This document shows positions 1 to 8,307 of a DNA stretch of 64,000 nt, one piece after another (position 1 is the stretch's first letter; each line of letters begins with the position of its first letter). The stretch is from Maribacter luteus (GTDB lineage: Bacteria; Bacteroidota; Bacteroidia; Flavobacteriales; Flavobacteriaceae): contig NZ_WKJH01000022.1 of the NCBI RefSeq assembly GCF_009674825.1, forward strand, positions 38,591 to 102,590, written 5' to 3'. The notes below the pieces were generated by a model, which saw only the letters and a program-made list of their open reading frames with translations, ran no database searches and had not been told where the DNA came from. The position numbers were made by a program, and so were the translations under genes.

Positions 1-85
1 GGTCATATCCGTTGAGCGCAAAAAACAGGCCGATGCAGAGGCCAAAATAGCAACCTTGCAAAAGAGTTTGGCAAGTTTAAAATAG
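1..85 (+). CDS. C-terminal fragment of an upstream protein
   Basis: An open frame enters from the left edge (codons in phase from base 2) and stops with TAG at 83-85. Only 27 residues are visible; they are charged, rich in Ala, Lys, Glu and Leu, and read like the end of an amphipathic or coiled-coil helix (it ends SLASLK). It stops 17 bases before the next gene on the same strand, so the two could be co-transcribed. The family cannot be named from this remnant. Confidence 0.6.
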   Translation, partial: VISVERKKQADAEAKIATLQKSLASLK

Positions 86-102
86 TAAACTATATAAAGA
101 TT

Positions 103-717
103 ATGAAAATAGTAGCAATAGGTAAGAACTATGTAAATGATTTGAGTGAATTACCCGAAGGAGAGGTAATTCCAATGATTTTCACAAAACCTGACTCATC
201 ACTTTTGGAAAATGATGAGGATTTGGAGTTGCCGGTTTTTTCAAATGATGTTTGGTATGAGGTAGAGTTGGCCTTTAGAATCGGAAAGACCTGCAAAAAT
301 GCTACGGTTGAAAATGCGCTGTCCTTTGTAGATGCCGTTGCATTATCAAATGATCTAACTGCCAAGGATGTTTTAAAGAAAAGCCGGGAACCCAATAAAG
401 GGCCATGGGCACTGGCAAAAGGTTTTGATGGGGCAACACCAATTTCGAAATTTTTGCCAATTACCCAATTTCCCGATGTACAGAACATCAATTTCTCAAT
501 GACCGTAAACGGTCTTGAGACCCAGAAAGGTAATAGTCGCCTTATGATTACAAGTGTGGCAAAAATGATTGCTTATGTATCTGGAATAATGACCTTGAAC
601 CCTGGTGACGTACTATTGTCGGGCACACCGGCCAAAGGTGCTGGTCAGGTAAATTCCGGTGATGAAATGGTAGGTTATTTGGAAGGGCAAAAAATGTTCA
701 CGACCAAAGTAAAATAA
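103..717 (+). CDS. Fumarylacetoacetate hydrolase (FAH) family protein
   Basis: 204 residues covering one FAH-fold domain, the metal-dependent family that includes fumarylpyruvate hydrolases, 2-hydroxyhepta-2,4-diene-1,7-dioate isomerases and oxaloacetate tautomerases/decarboxylases. Visible family motifs: WYEVELAFRIGK near residues 51-62 with the acidic metal ligands, NDLTAKD matching the usual ND(V/L)TARD, and SGTPAKGAG near the C-terminus matching GTPxGVG. The length suits short single-domain members. The substrate cannot be told from sequence; these small cytosolic enzymes often act in aromatic catabolism or in metabolite repair. The ATG at 103 is the first start after the upstream stop. 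Confidence 0.85.
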   Translation: MKIVAIGKNYVNDLSELPEGEVIPMIFTKPDSSLLENDEDLELPVFSNDVWYEVELAFRIGKTCKNATVENALSFVDAVALSNDLTAKDVLKKSREPNKGPWALAKGFDGATPISKFLPITQFPDVQNINFSMTVNGLETQKGNSRLMITSVAKMIAYVSGIMTLNPGDVLLSGTPAKGAGQVNSGDEMVGYLEGQKMFTTKVK

Positions 718-791
718 GGGATATAGGATTTTTAAATCTTTAATTACCGATTTTAGGGACAGATTATTATCTTTAAGAAAAACATTTTCTT

Positions 792-1379
792 ATGATAAAA
801 TTTGTCCCTTTTATTTTTTCTTTGATTTCTGTTGGGATTTTTGCCCAGAAAAAGGTAGAAATTCTACCCAATGAAATACAAATACAGACCGCTGTGCTCC
901 CTGCTCCGGAAGAAGATAGGGATGCTGCCATGGTATATGGTTATAATGAATCGGGTGAAATGGTCGTATTACGGGAAGGGACGAACAACCTTGTTTGTAT
1001 CGGGGATGACCCCGATAAAGAAGGAATAAGTGTATCCTGTTATTCTAAAAAACTAGAGCCCTTTATGGCACGTGGCAGGGAACTAACGGTCGAAGGTAAG
1101 AACACCAAGGAAAAACGAGAGATTCGCGGAGCGGAGGTTGCTTCAGGTAAAATACCGATGCCCAAAGCGCCCAGTATGACATATATTTATTTTGGTAAGG
1201 AAGAAAATTATGACAAAATCACCGGATTGCTCAAAGATGGGCAGTTCAGGTATGTGATCTATACACCTTTTGCCACGCCTGAAGAAACCGGATTGCCCAT
1301 AAAGCCACATGCGAAAGGAATGCCTTGGCTAATGGATCCCGGTACACATAGGGCTCATATTATGATCGGCCCTTTTTAG
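792..1379 (+). CDS. Conserved hypothetical secreted protein
   Basis: 195 residues starting with a signal peptide (MIKFVPFIFSLISVGIFAQ, cleavage likely after Ala-Gln), so the mature protein should be periplasmic or exported. The body has no motif I can assign to an enzyme. It contains a stretch PAPEEDRDAAMVYGY, two cysteines (VCIGDD and VSCYSK) that could form a disulfide, and a histidine-containing tail (PGTHRAHIMIGPF). It stands alone between the FAH-family gene and the polyphosphate kinase pair. Function unknown; it is a credible gene because of the signal peptide and ordinary codon use. Confidence 0.75.
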   Translation: MIKFVPFIFSLISVGIFAQKKVEILPNEIQIQTAVLPAPEEDRDAAMVYGYNESGEMVVLREGTNNLVCIGDDPDKEGISVSCYSKKLEPFMARGRELTVEGKNTKEKREIRGAEVASGKIPMPKAPSMTYIYFGKEENYDKITGLLKDGQFRYVIYTPFATPEETGLPIKPHAKGMPWLMDPGTHRAHIMIGPF

Positions 1380-1491
1380 TTAGCCCGTCTCAACCTCGTT
1401 TTATAAACTATTTATCATTTGTCCGAACATGAATTTGGGTAAACCCTTGATTTGCCCAATTTCGTATTTTTAGAAAATAATATTACCATAC

Positions 1492-2340
1492 ATGAAATTC
1501 ACAGCAGAAGATTTGCACTCGGCCAAAACAAGAAAGGATCTAGTGGCCATTGCCAAAAAGAAGAACGTTAATATAGATAATGTTGTCAGGAATCTGAAGT
1601 ACGAAATAGAATTGAGTAAGCTGCAAAGTGAACTGGTGAACCTTCAACAGTACATCACCGAGAATCAATTAAGGGTAGCTGTCCTTTTTGAAGGTCGCGA
1701 CGCCGCAGGTAAAGGAGGTTCCATCAAACGGTTCAGGGAGCATTTGAACCCTAGGTCCTCTCGTGTCGTGGCACTTTCTAAACCTACGGATAATGAAAGG
1801 GGACAATGGTATTTCCGAAGGTATATAAAAGAATTGCCCAACCCCGGTGAAATAGTCTTTTTTGATCGCAGTTGGTACAATAGGGCCGTTGTTGAGCCGG
1901 TTATGGGCTTTTGTAATAAAGAACAATACAACCAGTTCATGGTGCAGGTTCCTGAATTTGAACATATGTTGTACGAGGATGGTGTTATCATCATTAAGTT
2001 TTGGTTCTCTATCTCTAAAGAAGTTCAAAGCAAAAGATTCAATGCTAGGTTAAAAAACCCATTAAAACAATGGAAGTTCAGTCCAGTGGATAAAATGGGG
2101 CAACAACTATGGGACAAATACACCTATTATAAAGAACAAATGTTCACCAAGACCCATACTAATTTTTCTCCTTGGATAATCGTGAAGACTAACGATAAAA
2201 AAACGGCAAGATTGGAGAGTATGCGTTATTTATTGTCGCATTTCGACTATTCCGACAAGGAAGATATTTCCAATCTAATTCAGCCAGACCCGAACGTTAT
2301 CGTGCGTTATTATAGAAATGCCAAACAAATCGATATTTAA
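1492..2340 (+). CDS. ppk2: Polyphosphate kinase 2 family protein (first copy)
   Basis: 282 residues, a single-domain PPK2 with a P-loop kinase fold related to thymidylate kinases. It carries the Walker A FEGRDAAGKGG near residues 64-74, the family signature FFDRSWYNRAVVEPV, and a lid region with basic residues. PPK2 enzymes transfer phosphate between polyphosphate and nucleotides, mostly making ADP/GDP into ATP/GTP (class I) or AMP into ADP (class II); the class cannot be fixed by eye. A second closely similar gene follows one base after the stop, so the two form an operon. The ATG at 1492 is preceded by an AT-rich region without a Shine-Dalgarno sequence. Confidence 0.92.
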   Translation: MKFTAEDLHSAKTRKDLVAIAKKKNVNIDNVVRNLKYEIELSKLQSELVNLQQYITENQLRVAVLFEGRDAAGKGGSIKRFREHLNPRSSRVVALSKPTDNERGQWYFRRYIKELPNPGEIVFFDRSWYNRAVVEPVMGFCNKEQYNQFMVQVPEFEHMLYEDGVIIIKFWFSISKEVQSKRFNARLKNPLKQWKFSPVDKMGQQLWDKYTYYKEQMFTKTHTNFSPWIIVKTNDKKTARLESMRYLLSHFDYSDKEDISNLIQPDPNVIVRYYRNAKQIDI

Positions 2341-2341
2341 C

Positions 2342-3124
2342 ATGAAGGAAGTAAAAGATATAACCCTGACCAAAGACGATCTGGAATTACTTAATTCCAA
2401 ACTAGGTTTAAGATGTTTGTTTGCAAACAAGAAAATCGATTTGGAGAAAGCCTTGATCGACATAAAATATGAATTACGCTTAAGGGAGCAACAGGCCGAA
2501 CTTGTAAAGCTTCAGGCATGGGCCATAGAGAACAAAAAAAAGATCGTGATTATTTTCGAGGGTAGGGATGCTGCTGGTAAAGGGGGTGCTATTCGTAGGA
2601 TGGCCGCCCATATCAATCCAAGATATTATAGAATAGTCGCTTTGAACAAACCCACGGAAGATGAGGAAGGCCAATGGTATTTTCAGCGGTATGTGAATAA
2701 GTTGCCAAAACCGGGTAAAATCGTGTTCTTTGATCGTAGTTGGTACAATAGGGCGGTTGTGGAACCTGTAAATGGCTTTTGTACGGAAGAACAATACAAT
2801 AGGTTCATGAGTCAGGTTAATGATTTTGAAAAGATGATCATTGAATCGAACACTTATTTGATCAAGTTTTATTTTTCCATCTCCAAGGAAGAACAGGAAA
2901 AACGTTTTGAGGATATTCGCAAAAGTGATTTAAAAAGGTGGAAATTGTCCGCTGTAGATGAGAAGGCCCAGGATTTATGGGATGAGTATACGCGATACAA
3001 GCAGATAATGCTGAAAGACACGAATACAGAACATGCACCTTGGATAAGAATTGAAGCCGATAAGAAAACCGAGGCAAGACTAAAGGCCATTGATCATGTT
3101 TTAAATGTGATACCTTATAAGTAA
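2342..3124 (+). CDS. ppk2: Polyphosphate kinase 2 family protein (second copy)
   Basis: 260 residues from the ATG at 2342, again a single PPK2 domain with Walker A FEGRDAAGKGG and signature FFDRSWYNRAVVEPV. It is clearly paralogous to the preceding gene along its whole length, most divergent in the N-terminal 40 residues. I prefer the start at 2342, one base after the upstream stop, because the distance to the first shared motif (KYEL/KYEI) then matches the first copy; an in-frame ATG at 2318 would overlap it. The gene ends two bases before the convergent DoxX-like gene. Two copies may split the work between nucleotide substrates, which is inference. Confidence 0.9.
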   Translation: MKEVKDITLTKDDLELLNSKLGLRCLFANKKIDLEKALIDIKYELRLREQQAELVKLQAWAIENKKKIVIIFEGRDAAGKGGAIRRMAAHINPRYYRIVALNKPTEDEEGQWYFQRYVNKLPKPGKIVFFDRSWYNRAVVEPVNGFCTEEQYNRFMSQVNDFEKMIIESNTYLIKFYFSISKEEQEKRFEDIRKSDLKRWKLSAVDEKAQDLWDEYTRYKQIMLKDTNTEHAPWIRIEADKKTEARLKAIDHVLNVIPYK

Positions 3125-3126
3125 TG

Positions 3127-3576
3127 TCACATCATTTCCTTTTGGGTAATAACACTGGCTTCCTTTGTTTTTTCCTCTTTGAGCAATACAGCCAAAGCAG
3201 CCAAAATAACTATGTTTTTAGCGATATACTGTCCAAGGAGCGTAAGTTGGAAGTAGTTGTTCTTAAACACTTCCGATGGAAAAAAGAGCCAAGGGGTGAA
3301 TGTTAGGGTGATATGGATTATCGCGGCCCAGTAAATCATTCTTTTGTAGACGTTGAGGATAAGTAATATACCAATGGTGATCTCCCAAAAAGCCAATAGG
3401 AGGATGGTTATATCGGAAGGAATAAGTCCGAAAGTCAGTTCATGTATGGTGGTTTTTGCCAAGTCTTCGGCCGGACTGATATCCGGAAAAAATTTTAAAG
3501 CCCCAAACCATAGGTAAACAATACCAATAGCGATAGGCATCATATTTTTTTTGATGAATATGTACGTTACTTTCAT
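3127..3576 (-). CDS. DoxX-like membrane protein
   Basis: 149 residues with about four hydrophobic helices (roughly 12-28, 52-75, 82-100 and 112-136) in the pattern of the DoxX/DUF417 superfamily, including a first helix ending YLWFGALKFFP followed by SPAE. The lysine-rich C-terminus should be cytoplasmic. It starts 19 bases after the stop of the outer-membrane protein gene on the same strand and is probably its operon partner. Members of this superfamily have been tied to quinone or redox chemistry and stress responses, but no catalytic residue identifies a reaction here. Confidence 0.75.
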   Translation of the reverse strand: MKVTYIFIKKNMMPIAIGIVYLWFGALKFFPDISPAEDLAKTTIHELTFGLIPSDITILLLAFWEITIGILLILNVYKRMIYWAAIIHITLTFTPWLFFPSEVFKNNYFQLTLLGQYIAKNIVILAALAVLLKEEKTKEASVITQKEMM

Positions 3577-3595
3577 TTTGGTGGTTTTTTGGTTG

Positions 3596-4741
3596 TTAAT
3601 TTTTAAATTCCTGTAGGAGGGCAGGGTCCAATTTTAGTTTGTTTTGAGTAAATCGGTAAGAAATACCAAAGTTGATAAGGTAATCAGCAAAGGCTGCATC
3701 ACCATTTCGAGGATTGCCGGTAAGTGCTTCTGTCTTTTTATCCGTAACGCTTTGAGGTCTCTCCCTTCGTATGGCGAAAGGTACGTTCAAGGTCAAAGCC
3801 ATACTATTTTTGAAAAAGGCGATGCCAGGATCTACGGAAAATACATTTCCAGGTCTTCTAAATCCATTATTCCCCCCAATTATATCTTTAACCGGAACAC
3901 CTTCATATCGAGCACCTAAAGAAGTTGAGAAAGGTGTCGACAGGTTATAACTCAATCCGGTCCGAATCGAGAATTGATCGGGAACGGCCATTATAGCTTC
4001 GTTTTCCAATAGGGGACTCAAGGTTTCCCGAAAGGTTCGTATACCATTGACTTCTTTCGGATTCACCAAATAAAATCCCCCGCCGTAGGTAAATAAATTG
4101 TTTTTGACTTTCATGTAAAATTGAAAATCCAAAGTAATTCCAAATCCCCCATCACCAGGTTGGATAGATTGGTCAACAGGTCGTACCTGAGAACTTTTTT
4201 CAGGTCCTACATTATAAAAAATGTCAGATGCATTATAATTTCCGGTAGGGAGTTTCATTCCCAAACCAACTGCCATGTTACCATTGGGGTTTTTCTCCAA
4301 GTTCAGCAACCAATATCCTAAACCAAAACGCATATCGGCCAACCCCCGAGAAAAGGTAGTATGGCGCTCCTCTCGTCCATGTTCATACAGCGAAGACCTA
4401 GTGTTAATTACAAATGGTATCGTGATACTAGTGTAAAGCCGTGGGCTAATGCCATAAGTTAGGGAATAATCCCAAGCATGTGCATTATTGATAACTTCGG
4501 TTTCGTTGGCCAAACGGTCGGGCTCTTCTTCCAATTCCCTAAAATGTCTAAATGATTCAAAATACCTGTAGTTCATTCCAATTTGTAAATCCCCGGTATG
4601 AAAAAGGTTGTTCTCTAATGTAGCCCCCAAACAGGATGAAAAATGCCTAACGGCAACACAACCTTGTCCCCTACAAGGAAATGTGGACAATAATAAAATG
4701 ACAATAAGACGGAATACTGTCTTTGATTTTGAAGATTTCAT
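3596..4741 (-). CDS. Predicted outer-membrane beta-barrel protein
   Basis: 381 residues beginning with a signal peptide (hydrophobic stretch about 10-24). The mature N-terminus has closely spaced cysteines (PCRGQGC, FSSC), then alternating hydrophobic/polar strands with many aromatic residues, typical of a transporter-like outer-membrane barrel (MNYRYF, YSLTYGISPRLYTSITIPF, GLGYWL, LDFQFYMK, FGISYRF). I cannot name a substrate. It is transcribed away from the sensor kinase gene at 5002 and together with the DoxX-like gene downstream. A hairpin lies in its presumed leader (4795-4841). Confidence 0.75.
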   Translation of the reverse strand: MKSSKSKTVFRLIVILLLSTFPCRGQGCVAVRHFSSCLGATLENNLFHTGDLQIGMNYRYFESFRHFRELEEEPDRLANETEVINNAHAWDYSLTYGISPRLYTSITIPFVINTRSSLYEHGREERHTTFSRGLADMRFGLGYWLLNLEKNPNGNMAVGLGMKLPTGNYNASDIFYNVGPEKSSQVRPVDQSIQPGDGGFGITLDFQFYMKVKNNLFTYGGGFYLVNPKEVNGIRTFRETLSPLLENEAIMAVPDQFSIRTGLSYNLSTPFSTSLGARYEGVPVKDIIGGNNGFRRPGNVFSVDPGIAFFKNSMALTLNVPFAIRRERPQSVTDKKTEALTGNPRNGDAAFADYLINFGISYRFTQNKLKLDPALLQEFKN

Positions 4742-4794
4742 ATGATTTTTTTTTAGTTGTTGAAAAGCTTCTGCGCAGGGGGAGTGTCAGTTCA

Positions 4795-4841
4795 AATAAA
4801 AAGGGCCTATCATATTACCAAAATGACTGGCCCTTTTTATT
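4795..4841. terminator. Perfect 13-bp inverted repeat flanked by T/A tracts
   Basis: Arms at 4795-4807 (AATAAAAAGGGCC) and 4829-4841 are exact reverse complements around a 21-nt loop. On either strand the stem ends in a T-rich run, so it resembles a bidirectional intrinsic terminator. It lies between two divergently transcribed genes, where a terminator is not expected. It may be a leader attenuator for the minus-strand outer-membrane gene that starts 53 bases away, or a relic of a lost gene. Confidence 0.55.
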
Positions 4842-5001
4842 CTAGGATTTAACTCAACTTAAATCAGGATCAATATAGTGTGAAGATGAATAGTATGGGA
4901 TTAATCAAAAATTAAAAAGGATTAATGAAAAGTTAATTAGATGAACAAAAAATTAAAATGCGCGATGAGAAACCTATTTTTATAACTTATTTCAGCAAAT
5001 T

Positions 5002-6282
5002 TTGAAGAAACGTAATATTTATACCATAGTTTTCATCGTATCCATTTTGGGTCTTGCGATTGTGCAGTACCAATATTTGAGGATCGGTATTAATTTGGCC
5101 AAGTTACAATTCAGCAGTAAAATCGGTTTGGCGAGTGAGAATATCAGGAATACCCTGGAAACGAAGAATAAATTGACTTTTCTGCTTGCTAACGCCATTG
5201 AGGAAGATAGTTTGTATTTTAATATCAGTGTCGATAGTTTAAGAGATGCTTCGAGCCATTTTTTAAATGACTTTATAACGGAGAAATTGGTGGAAAATGG
5301 TATTGAGGCCGATTTTACCTATCGATTAGTGACCAGGGATTCTGCCCATTATATTAAATCGCCCGAAGTCTATGAGCGTACGGCCGAATTGGTAACCTAC
5401 CCTATTGAGATCAAAGGGTACTTGCCAACTTTAATGGGTACGGATGTGATCCTGGAGTTGAAGTTTAGGAATTTGGACAGTTATTACCTGTCCAAACTGA
5501 ACGGGTTGACCGTGCCTAGCCTATTGTTTATACTTGGAATCATAGTTGCAATTTTATGGATCCTAAGAACATATTATTGGCAGCGGAATATCATAACCAC
5601 AACTAATGAATTCATTAATAATCTTACGCACGAACTAAAGACACCGGTGTTCTCCATTGGTCTGGCATCCAAAATGTTGGAGGGTGATGTACCCGAGGAA
5701 AAAGCACCTGTTTTGGATATAATTAGGCAGCAGGTAGAACGATTGAAAAATCATATCGACAAGGTGTTGGAATTGGCCAGTTTTGAGGAAAGGCAAAGCA
5801 TATTCAATTTTGAAGTTGTCGATTTCGAGCCTATTTTAGAGGATTTTTGTAAAGAATTCAAGACGCTAACCTCCTTTGAGGAAGTACATTTTGAGTATCT
5901 ATTGGCAGCGGGACCTTACCGGATTAAGGCAGAGGTGGCCCATTTGGAAAATGCGATCAACAACCTATTGGAAAATGCTAAAAAATATAGTGAAGAACCG
6001 AAAATTGAAATGGTTTCCCTTGTTCAAAAAGGGAAATTGATCATTCGTATTTCAGACAATGGAAGGGGGATAGATAAAAGGGACCAAAAGTTGGTTTTTC
6101 AAAAGTATTATCGGGTTTCCGATGGAAATAAATATGGCGTCAAAGGGTATGGCCTTGGGCTTAGTTATGTTAAGAGGGTAATCGAAAAACACAACGGAAA
6201 GATTGACTTGAATAGTGAAATAAATAAGGGGACAACGATAATCCTAAAAATACCATTGTATAAACATGGGAAAAAAATATAG
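5002..6282 (+). CDS. Sensor histidine kinase (RprX-like)
   Basis: 426 residues. One membrane helix near residues 7-24, an extracytoplasmic sensor region of about 145 residues, a second helix near 170-190, then a DHp domain with the phospho-accepting His at about 210 (NNLTHELKTP) and a HATPase domain with N-box (NLLENAKKY), DNGRGID and GYGLGLSYV boxes. The layout matches the RprX/CorS-type kinases of Bacteroidota. The only start available is TTG at 5002: an in-frame TGA lies at 4966-4968 with no ATG or GTG between. The response regulator gene overlaps its end by 17 bases, so the pair is translationally coupled. The signal sensed is unknown. Confidence 0.9.
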   Translation: MKKRNIYTIVFIVSILGLAIVQYQYLRIGINLAKLQFSSKIGLASENIRNTLETKNKLTFLLANAIEEDSLYFNISVDSLRDASSHFLNDFITEKLVENGIEADFTYRLVTRDSAHYIKSPEVYERTAELVTYPIEIKGYLPTLMGTDVILELKFRNLDSYYLSKLNGLTVPSLLFILGIIVAILWILRTYYWQRNIITTTNEFINNLTHELKTPVFSIGLASKMLEGDVPEEKAPVLDIIRQQVERLKNHIDKVLELASFEERQSIFNFEVVDFEPILEDFCKEFKTLTSFEEVHFEYLLAAGPYRIKAEVAHLENAINNLLENAKKYSEEPKIEMVSLVQKGKLIIRISDNGRGIDKRDQKLVFQKYYRVSDGNKYGVKGYGLGLSYVKRVIEKHNGKIDLNSEINKGTTIILKIPLYKHGKKI

Positions 6283-6973
6283 TATTTTATTGGTTGAGGA
6301 TGATGCCTCTTTAGGGTATTTGCTTACCGAATACCTAAGGATGAAGGATTTCGATATTATATGGGAAAAAGAGCCTGCCAAGGTTATTGATCTTATTCAA
6401 AACAATAGGTTCGATTTGGCTATTTTGGATGTGATGATGGTTCGGGTGGATGGTTTTACCCTTGCTGCGAATATTTCAAAAGAGTATCCTTCACTTCCTT
6501 TTATCTTTCTAACGGCAAGATCGCTGAAAGTCGATGTTTTAAAAGGATTTTCACTCGGTGCTTTGGATTACCTTAAAAAGCCCATAGACGAGGAGGAATT
6601 GGTAGTGCGTATTTTGTCACTTCTAGATAGATTAAAAAGATCCTCGGGACACATAGATGAAAATTCAATATTCAATATCGGAATGTATCGGTTGAACAGT
6701 TCAACCCAGGAATTGTTTTTTGAATCGAAGGTTGTCCATCTGACTTCACGTGAAAGTGAGTTACTTAAATATTTGGCTTCCCATCCGAATGAACTTTGTG
6801 AACATAAAGGGATATTGGAAACCCTTTGGGGGAACAATGATTATTTCAATAGAAAGAGTTTAAATGTGTTTGTGACCCATTTACGAAAGTATTTAGCACA
6901 AGATCCTACAATCAAAATTGAAAATGTGCACGGTCGGGGATTTATACTTAAGACCAATTTAGGTGAAAAATAA
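6266..6973 (+). CDS. OmpR-family response regulator (RprY-like)
   Basis: 235 residues: a receiver domain (acidic pocket EDD at 11-13, phospho-acceptor Asp55 in LAILDVMM, Thr in FLTAR, Lys in LKKP) followed by a C-terminal OmpR/PhoB winged helix from about residue 135 (LTSRESELLKYLA, RKSLNVFVTHLRKYL, NVHGRGFIL). It starts inside the end of the kinase gene, the usual arrangement of a cognate pair. It should bind DNA as a dimer after phosphorylation; the targets cannot be read from this window, although the neighbouring divergent outer-membrane gene is a possible one. Confidence 0.93.
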   Translation: MGKKYSILLVEDDASLGYLLTEYLRMKDFDIIWEKEPAKVIDLIQNNRFDLAILDVMMVRVDGFTLAANISKEYPSLPFIFLTARSLKVDVLKGFSLGALDYLKKPIDEEELVVRILSLLDRLKRSSGHIDENSIFNIGMYRLNSSTQELFFESKVVHLTSRESELLKYLASHPNELCEHKGILETLWGNNDYFNRKSLNVFVTHLRKYLAQDPTIKIENVHGRGFILKTNLGEK

Positions 6974-7019
6974 ATGATTTCCTTAATTATTGGTATATTT
7001 CGTTGCTAAATTGTCAATA

Positions 7020-8144
7020 ATGGAAACTTATGCTAAGGCACTTTTATATGCCATCCCTTTTTTTATGGTGTTATTGGGGGTAGAAATGGTATATGGCTAT
7101 TTTGTAAAAAATCAAAAACACAAGGTACTCGATTCGGTTTCCAGTATAAGTTCTGGATTAACCAATATAGTCAAGGATTCTTTGGGAATAGGTGTTATAA
7201 TCGTCACTTACCCCTTTTTGTTGGAGCATTTGGCTATGTTTTCACTTGAATCGACCTGGTTGGTATGGCTGGTGGCCTTTTTGGTTATTGATTTTGCTGG
7301 GTATTGGAATCACCGATTGAGCCATAAAATAAATTTTTTCTGGAATCAGCATGTCATACACCATAGTAGTGAAGAATTTAACCTTGCGTGTGCCCTTAGG
7401 CAATCCATATCCAATTTATTGGGATATTTTCCCTTATTATTGATTCCTGCGGCCATAGCGGGTGTGCCTAACAATGTAATCGCTATTCTTGCCCCTATTC
7501 ATTTATTCGCCCAATTTTGGTACCATACACAACATATTGGTAAAATGGGTTGGTTGGAATATATTATTGTTACCCCTTCCCAACATCGGGTGCACCATGC
7601 AATAAATCCTGAGTATATTGATAAGAACCTTGGTCAGATTCTTTGTGTATGGGATCGTTGGTTCGGTACCTTTCAAGAGGAATTGGAGGACGTTCCACCG
7701 CAATATGGCGTTTTAAAGCCTGCCTCGACATGGAACCCCATTGTTATAAATTTCCAGCATTTATGGCGTTTGATAAAAGACGCTTGGCGTACCCGAAATT
7801 ATTGGGACAAAATTCGCATTTGGTTTATGCCTACTGGTTGGCGCCCCGACGATGTTAAGGAAAACTATCCTATTTCGATAATTGAAGATGTTTATCAATT
7901 TAAAAAGTACGATACCGAGGCTTCCCCTTTTTTAAAAGGTTACGCCATATTTCAAGTGCTTTGCACCACTTTTTTAATGTTGTTCATGTTCTATAACTAC
8001 ACTTCTATAGGGTTTGATGGTTTATTGTGGTTCGGGGCCTTCGTATTTATAGGTATTTACGGTTACACCTCTTTGATGGATCGTGTCGACTATGCGGTAT
8101 GGATAGAAGTGTTTCGTGGGGTTGTAGGGATAACGGTAATTTGA
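7020..8144 (+). CDS. Sterol desaturase / fatty acid hydroxylase family protein, ended by a premature TGA
   Basis: 374 residues from the ATG at 7020 (an upstream in-frame TTG at 6990 is less likely). A polytopic membrane protein with the histidine clusters of the di-iron fatty acid hydroxylase superfamily: NHRLSH (His at about 98 and 102), QHVIHH and QHRVHH. Such enzymes hydroxylate or desaturate lipids in the membrane. The reading frame stops at TGA 8142-8144, but the same frame stays open for 47 more codons with a hydrophobic, protein-like tail (see the next entry), so the gene seems to have lost its C-terminus by a point nonsense change or a sequence error. All histidine motifs lie before the stop, so a truncated enzyme could still fold. 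Confidence 0.8.
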   Translation: METYAKALLYAIPFFMVLLGVEMVYGYFVKNQKHKVLDSVSSISSGLTNIVKDSLGIGVIIVTYPFLLEHLAMFSLESTWLVWLVAFLVIDFAGYWNHRLSHKINFFWNQHVIHHSSEEFNLACALRQSISNLLGYFPLLLIPAAIAGVPNNVIAILAPIHLFAQFWYHTQHIGKMGWLEYIIVTPSQHRVHHAINPEYIDKNLGQILCVWDRWFGTFQEELEDVPPQYGVLKPASTWNPIVINFQHLWRLIKDAWRTRNYWDKIRIWFMPTGWRPDDVKENYPISIIEDVYQFKKYDTEASPFLKGYAIFQVLCTTFLMLFMFYNYTSIGFDGLLWFGAFVFIGIYGYTSLMDRVDYAVWIEVFRGVVGITVI

Positions 8145-8288
8145 GTTACAGGAGATTGGTTTGGTATCGATTCTTATTTTGGGTATGGTAGTTTAATGGT
8201 CGTTGTTTATTTTTTAATTACCATATTGGCCGGAATATATTTTGGTTATTTGGAAAAAGATAGATCCCAGGCCAAAATTGTTGTTTAA
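8145..8288 (+). pseudogene. In-frame C-terminal tail of the hydroxylase, detached by TGA
   Basis: Reading on in the same frame after TGA 8142-8144 gives 47 codons to TAA 8286-8288: it begins VTGDWFGIDSYFGYGS, continues with a membrane-helix-like stretch (LMVVVYFLITILAGIYFGY) and ends in a charged tail (LEKDRSQAKIVV). This is what the family's last membrane helix should look like and there is no independent start or purpose for it. Joined to the preceding gene it would give a protein of about 422 residues. Confidence 0.7.
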
Positions 8289-8307
8289 TTTTTAATCCAC
8301 ATTTATT

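Noticed and set aside
8142..8144. Selenocysteine or other recoding of TGA in the hydroxylase
   Set aside because: No SECIS-like hairpin is evident just after it, the family does not use selenocysteine, and TGA ends other genes here (e.g. 45349 and 28944).
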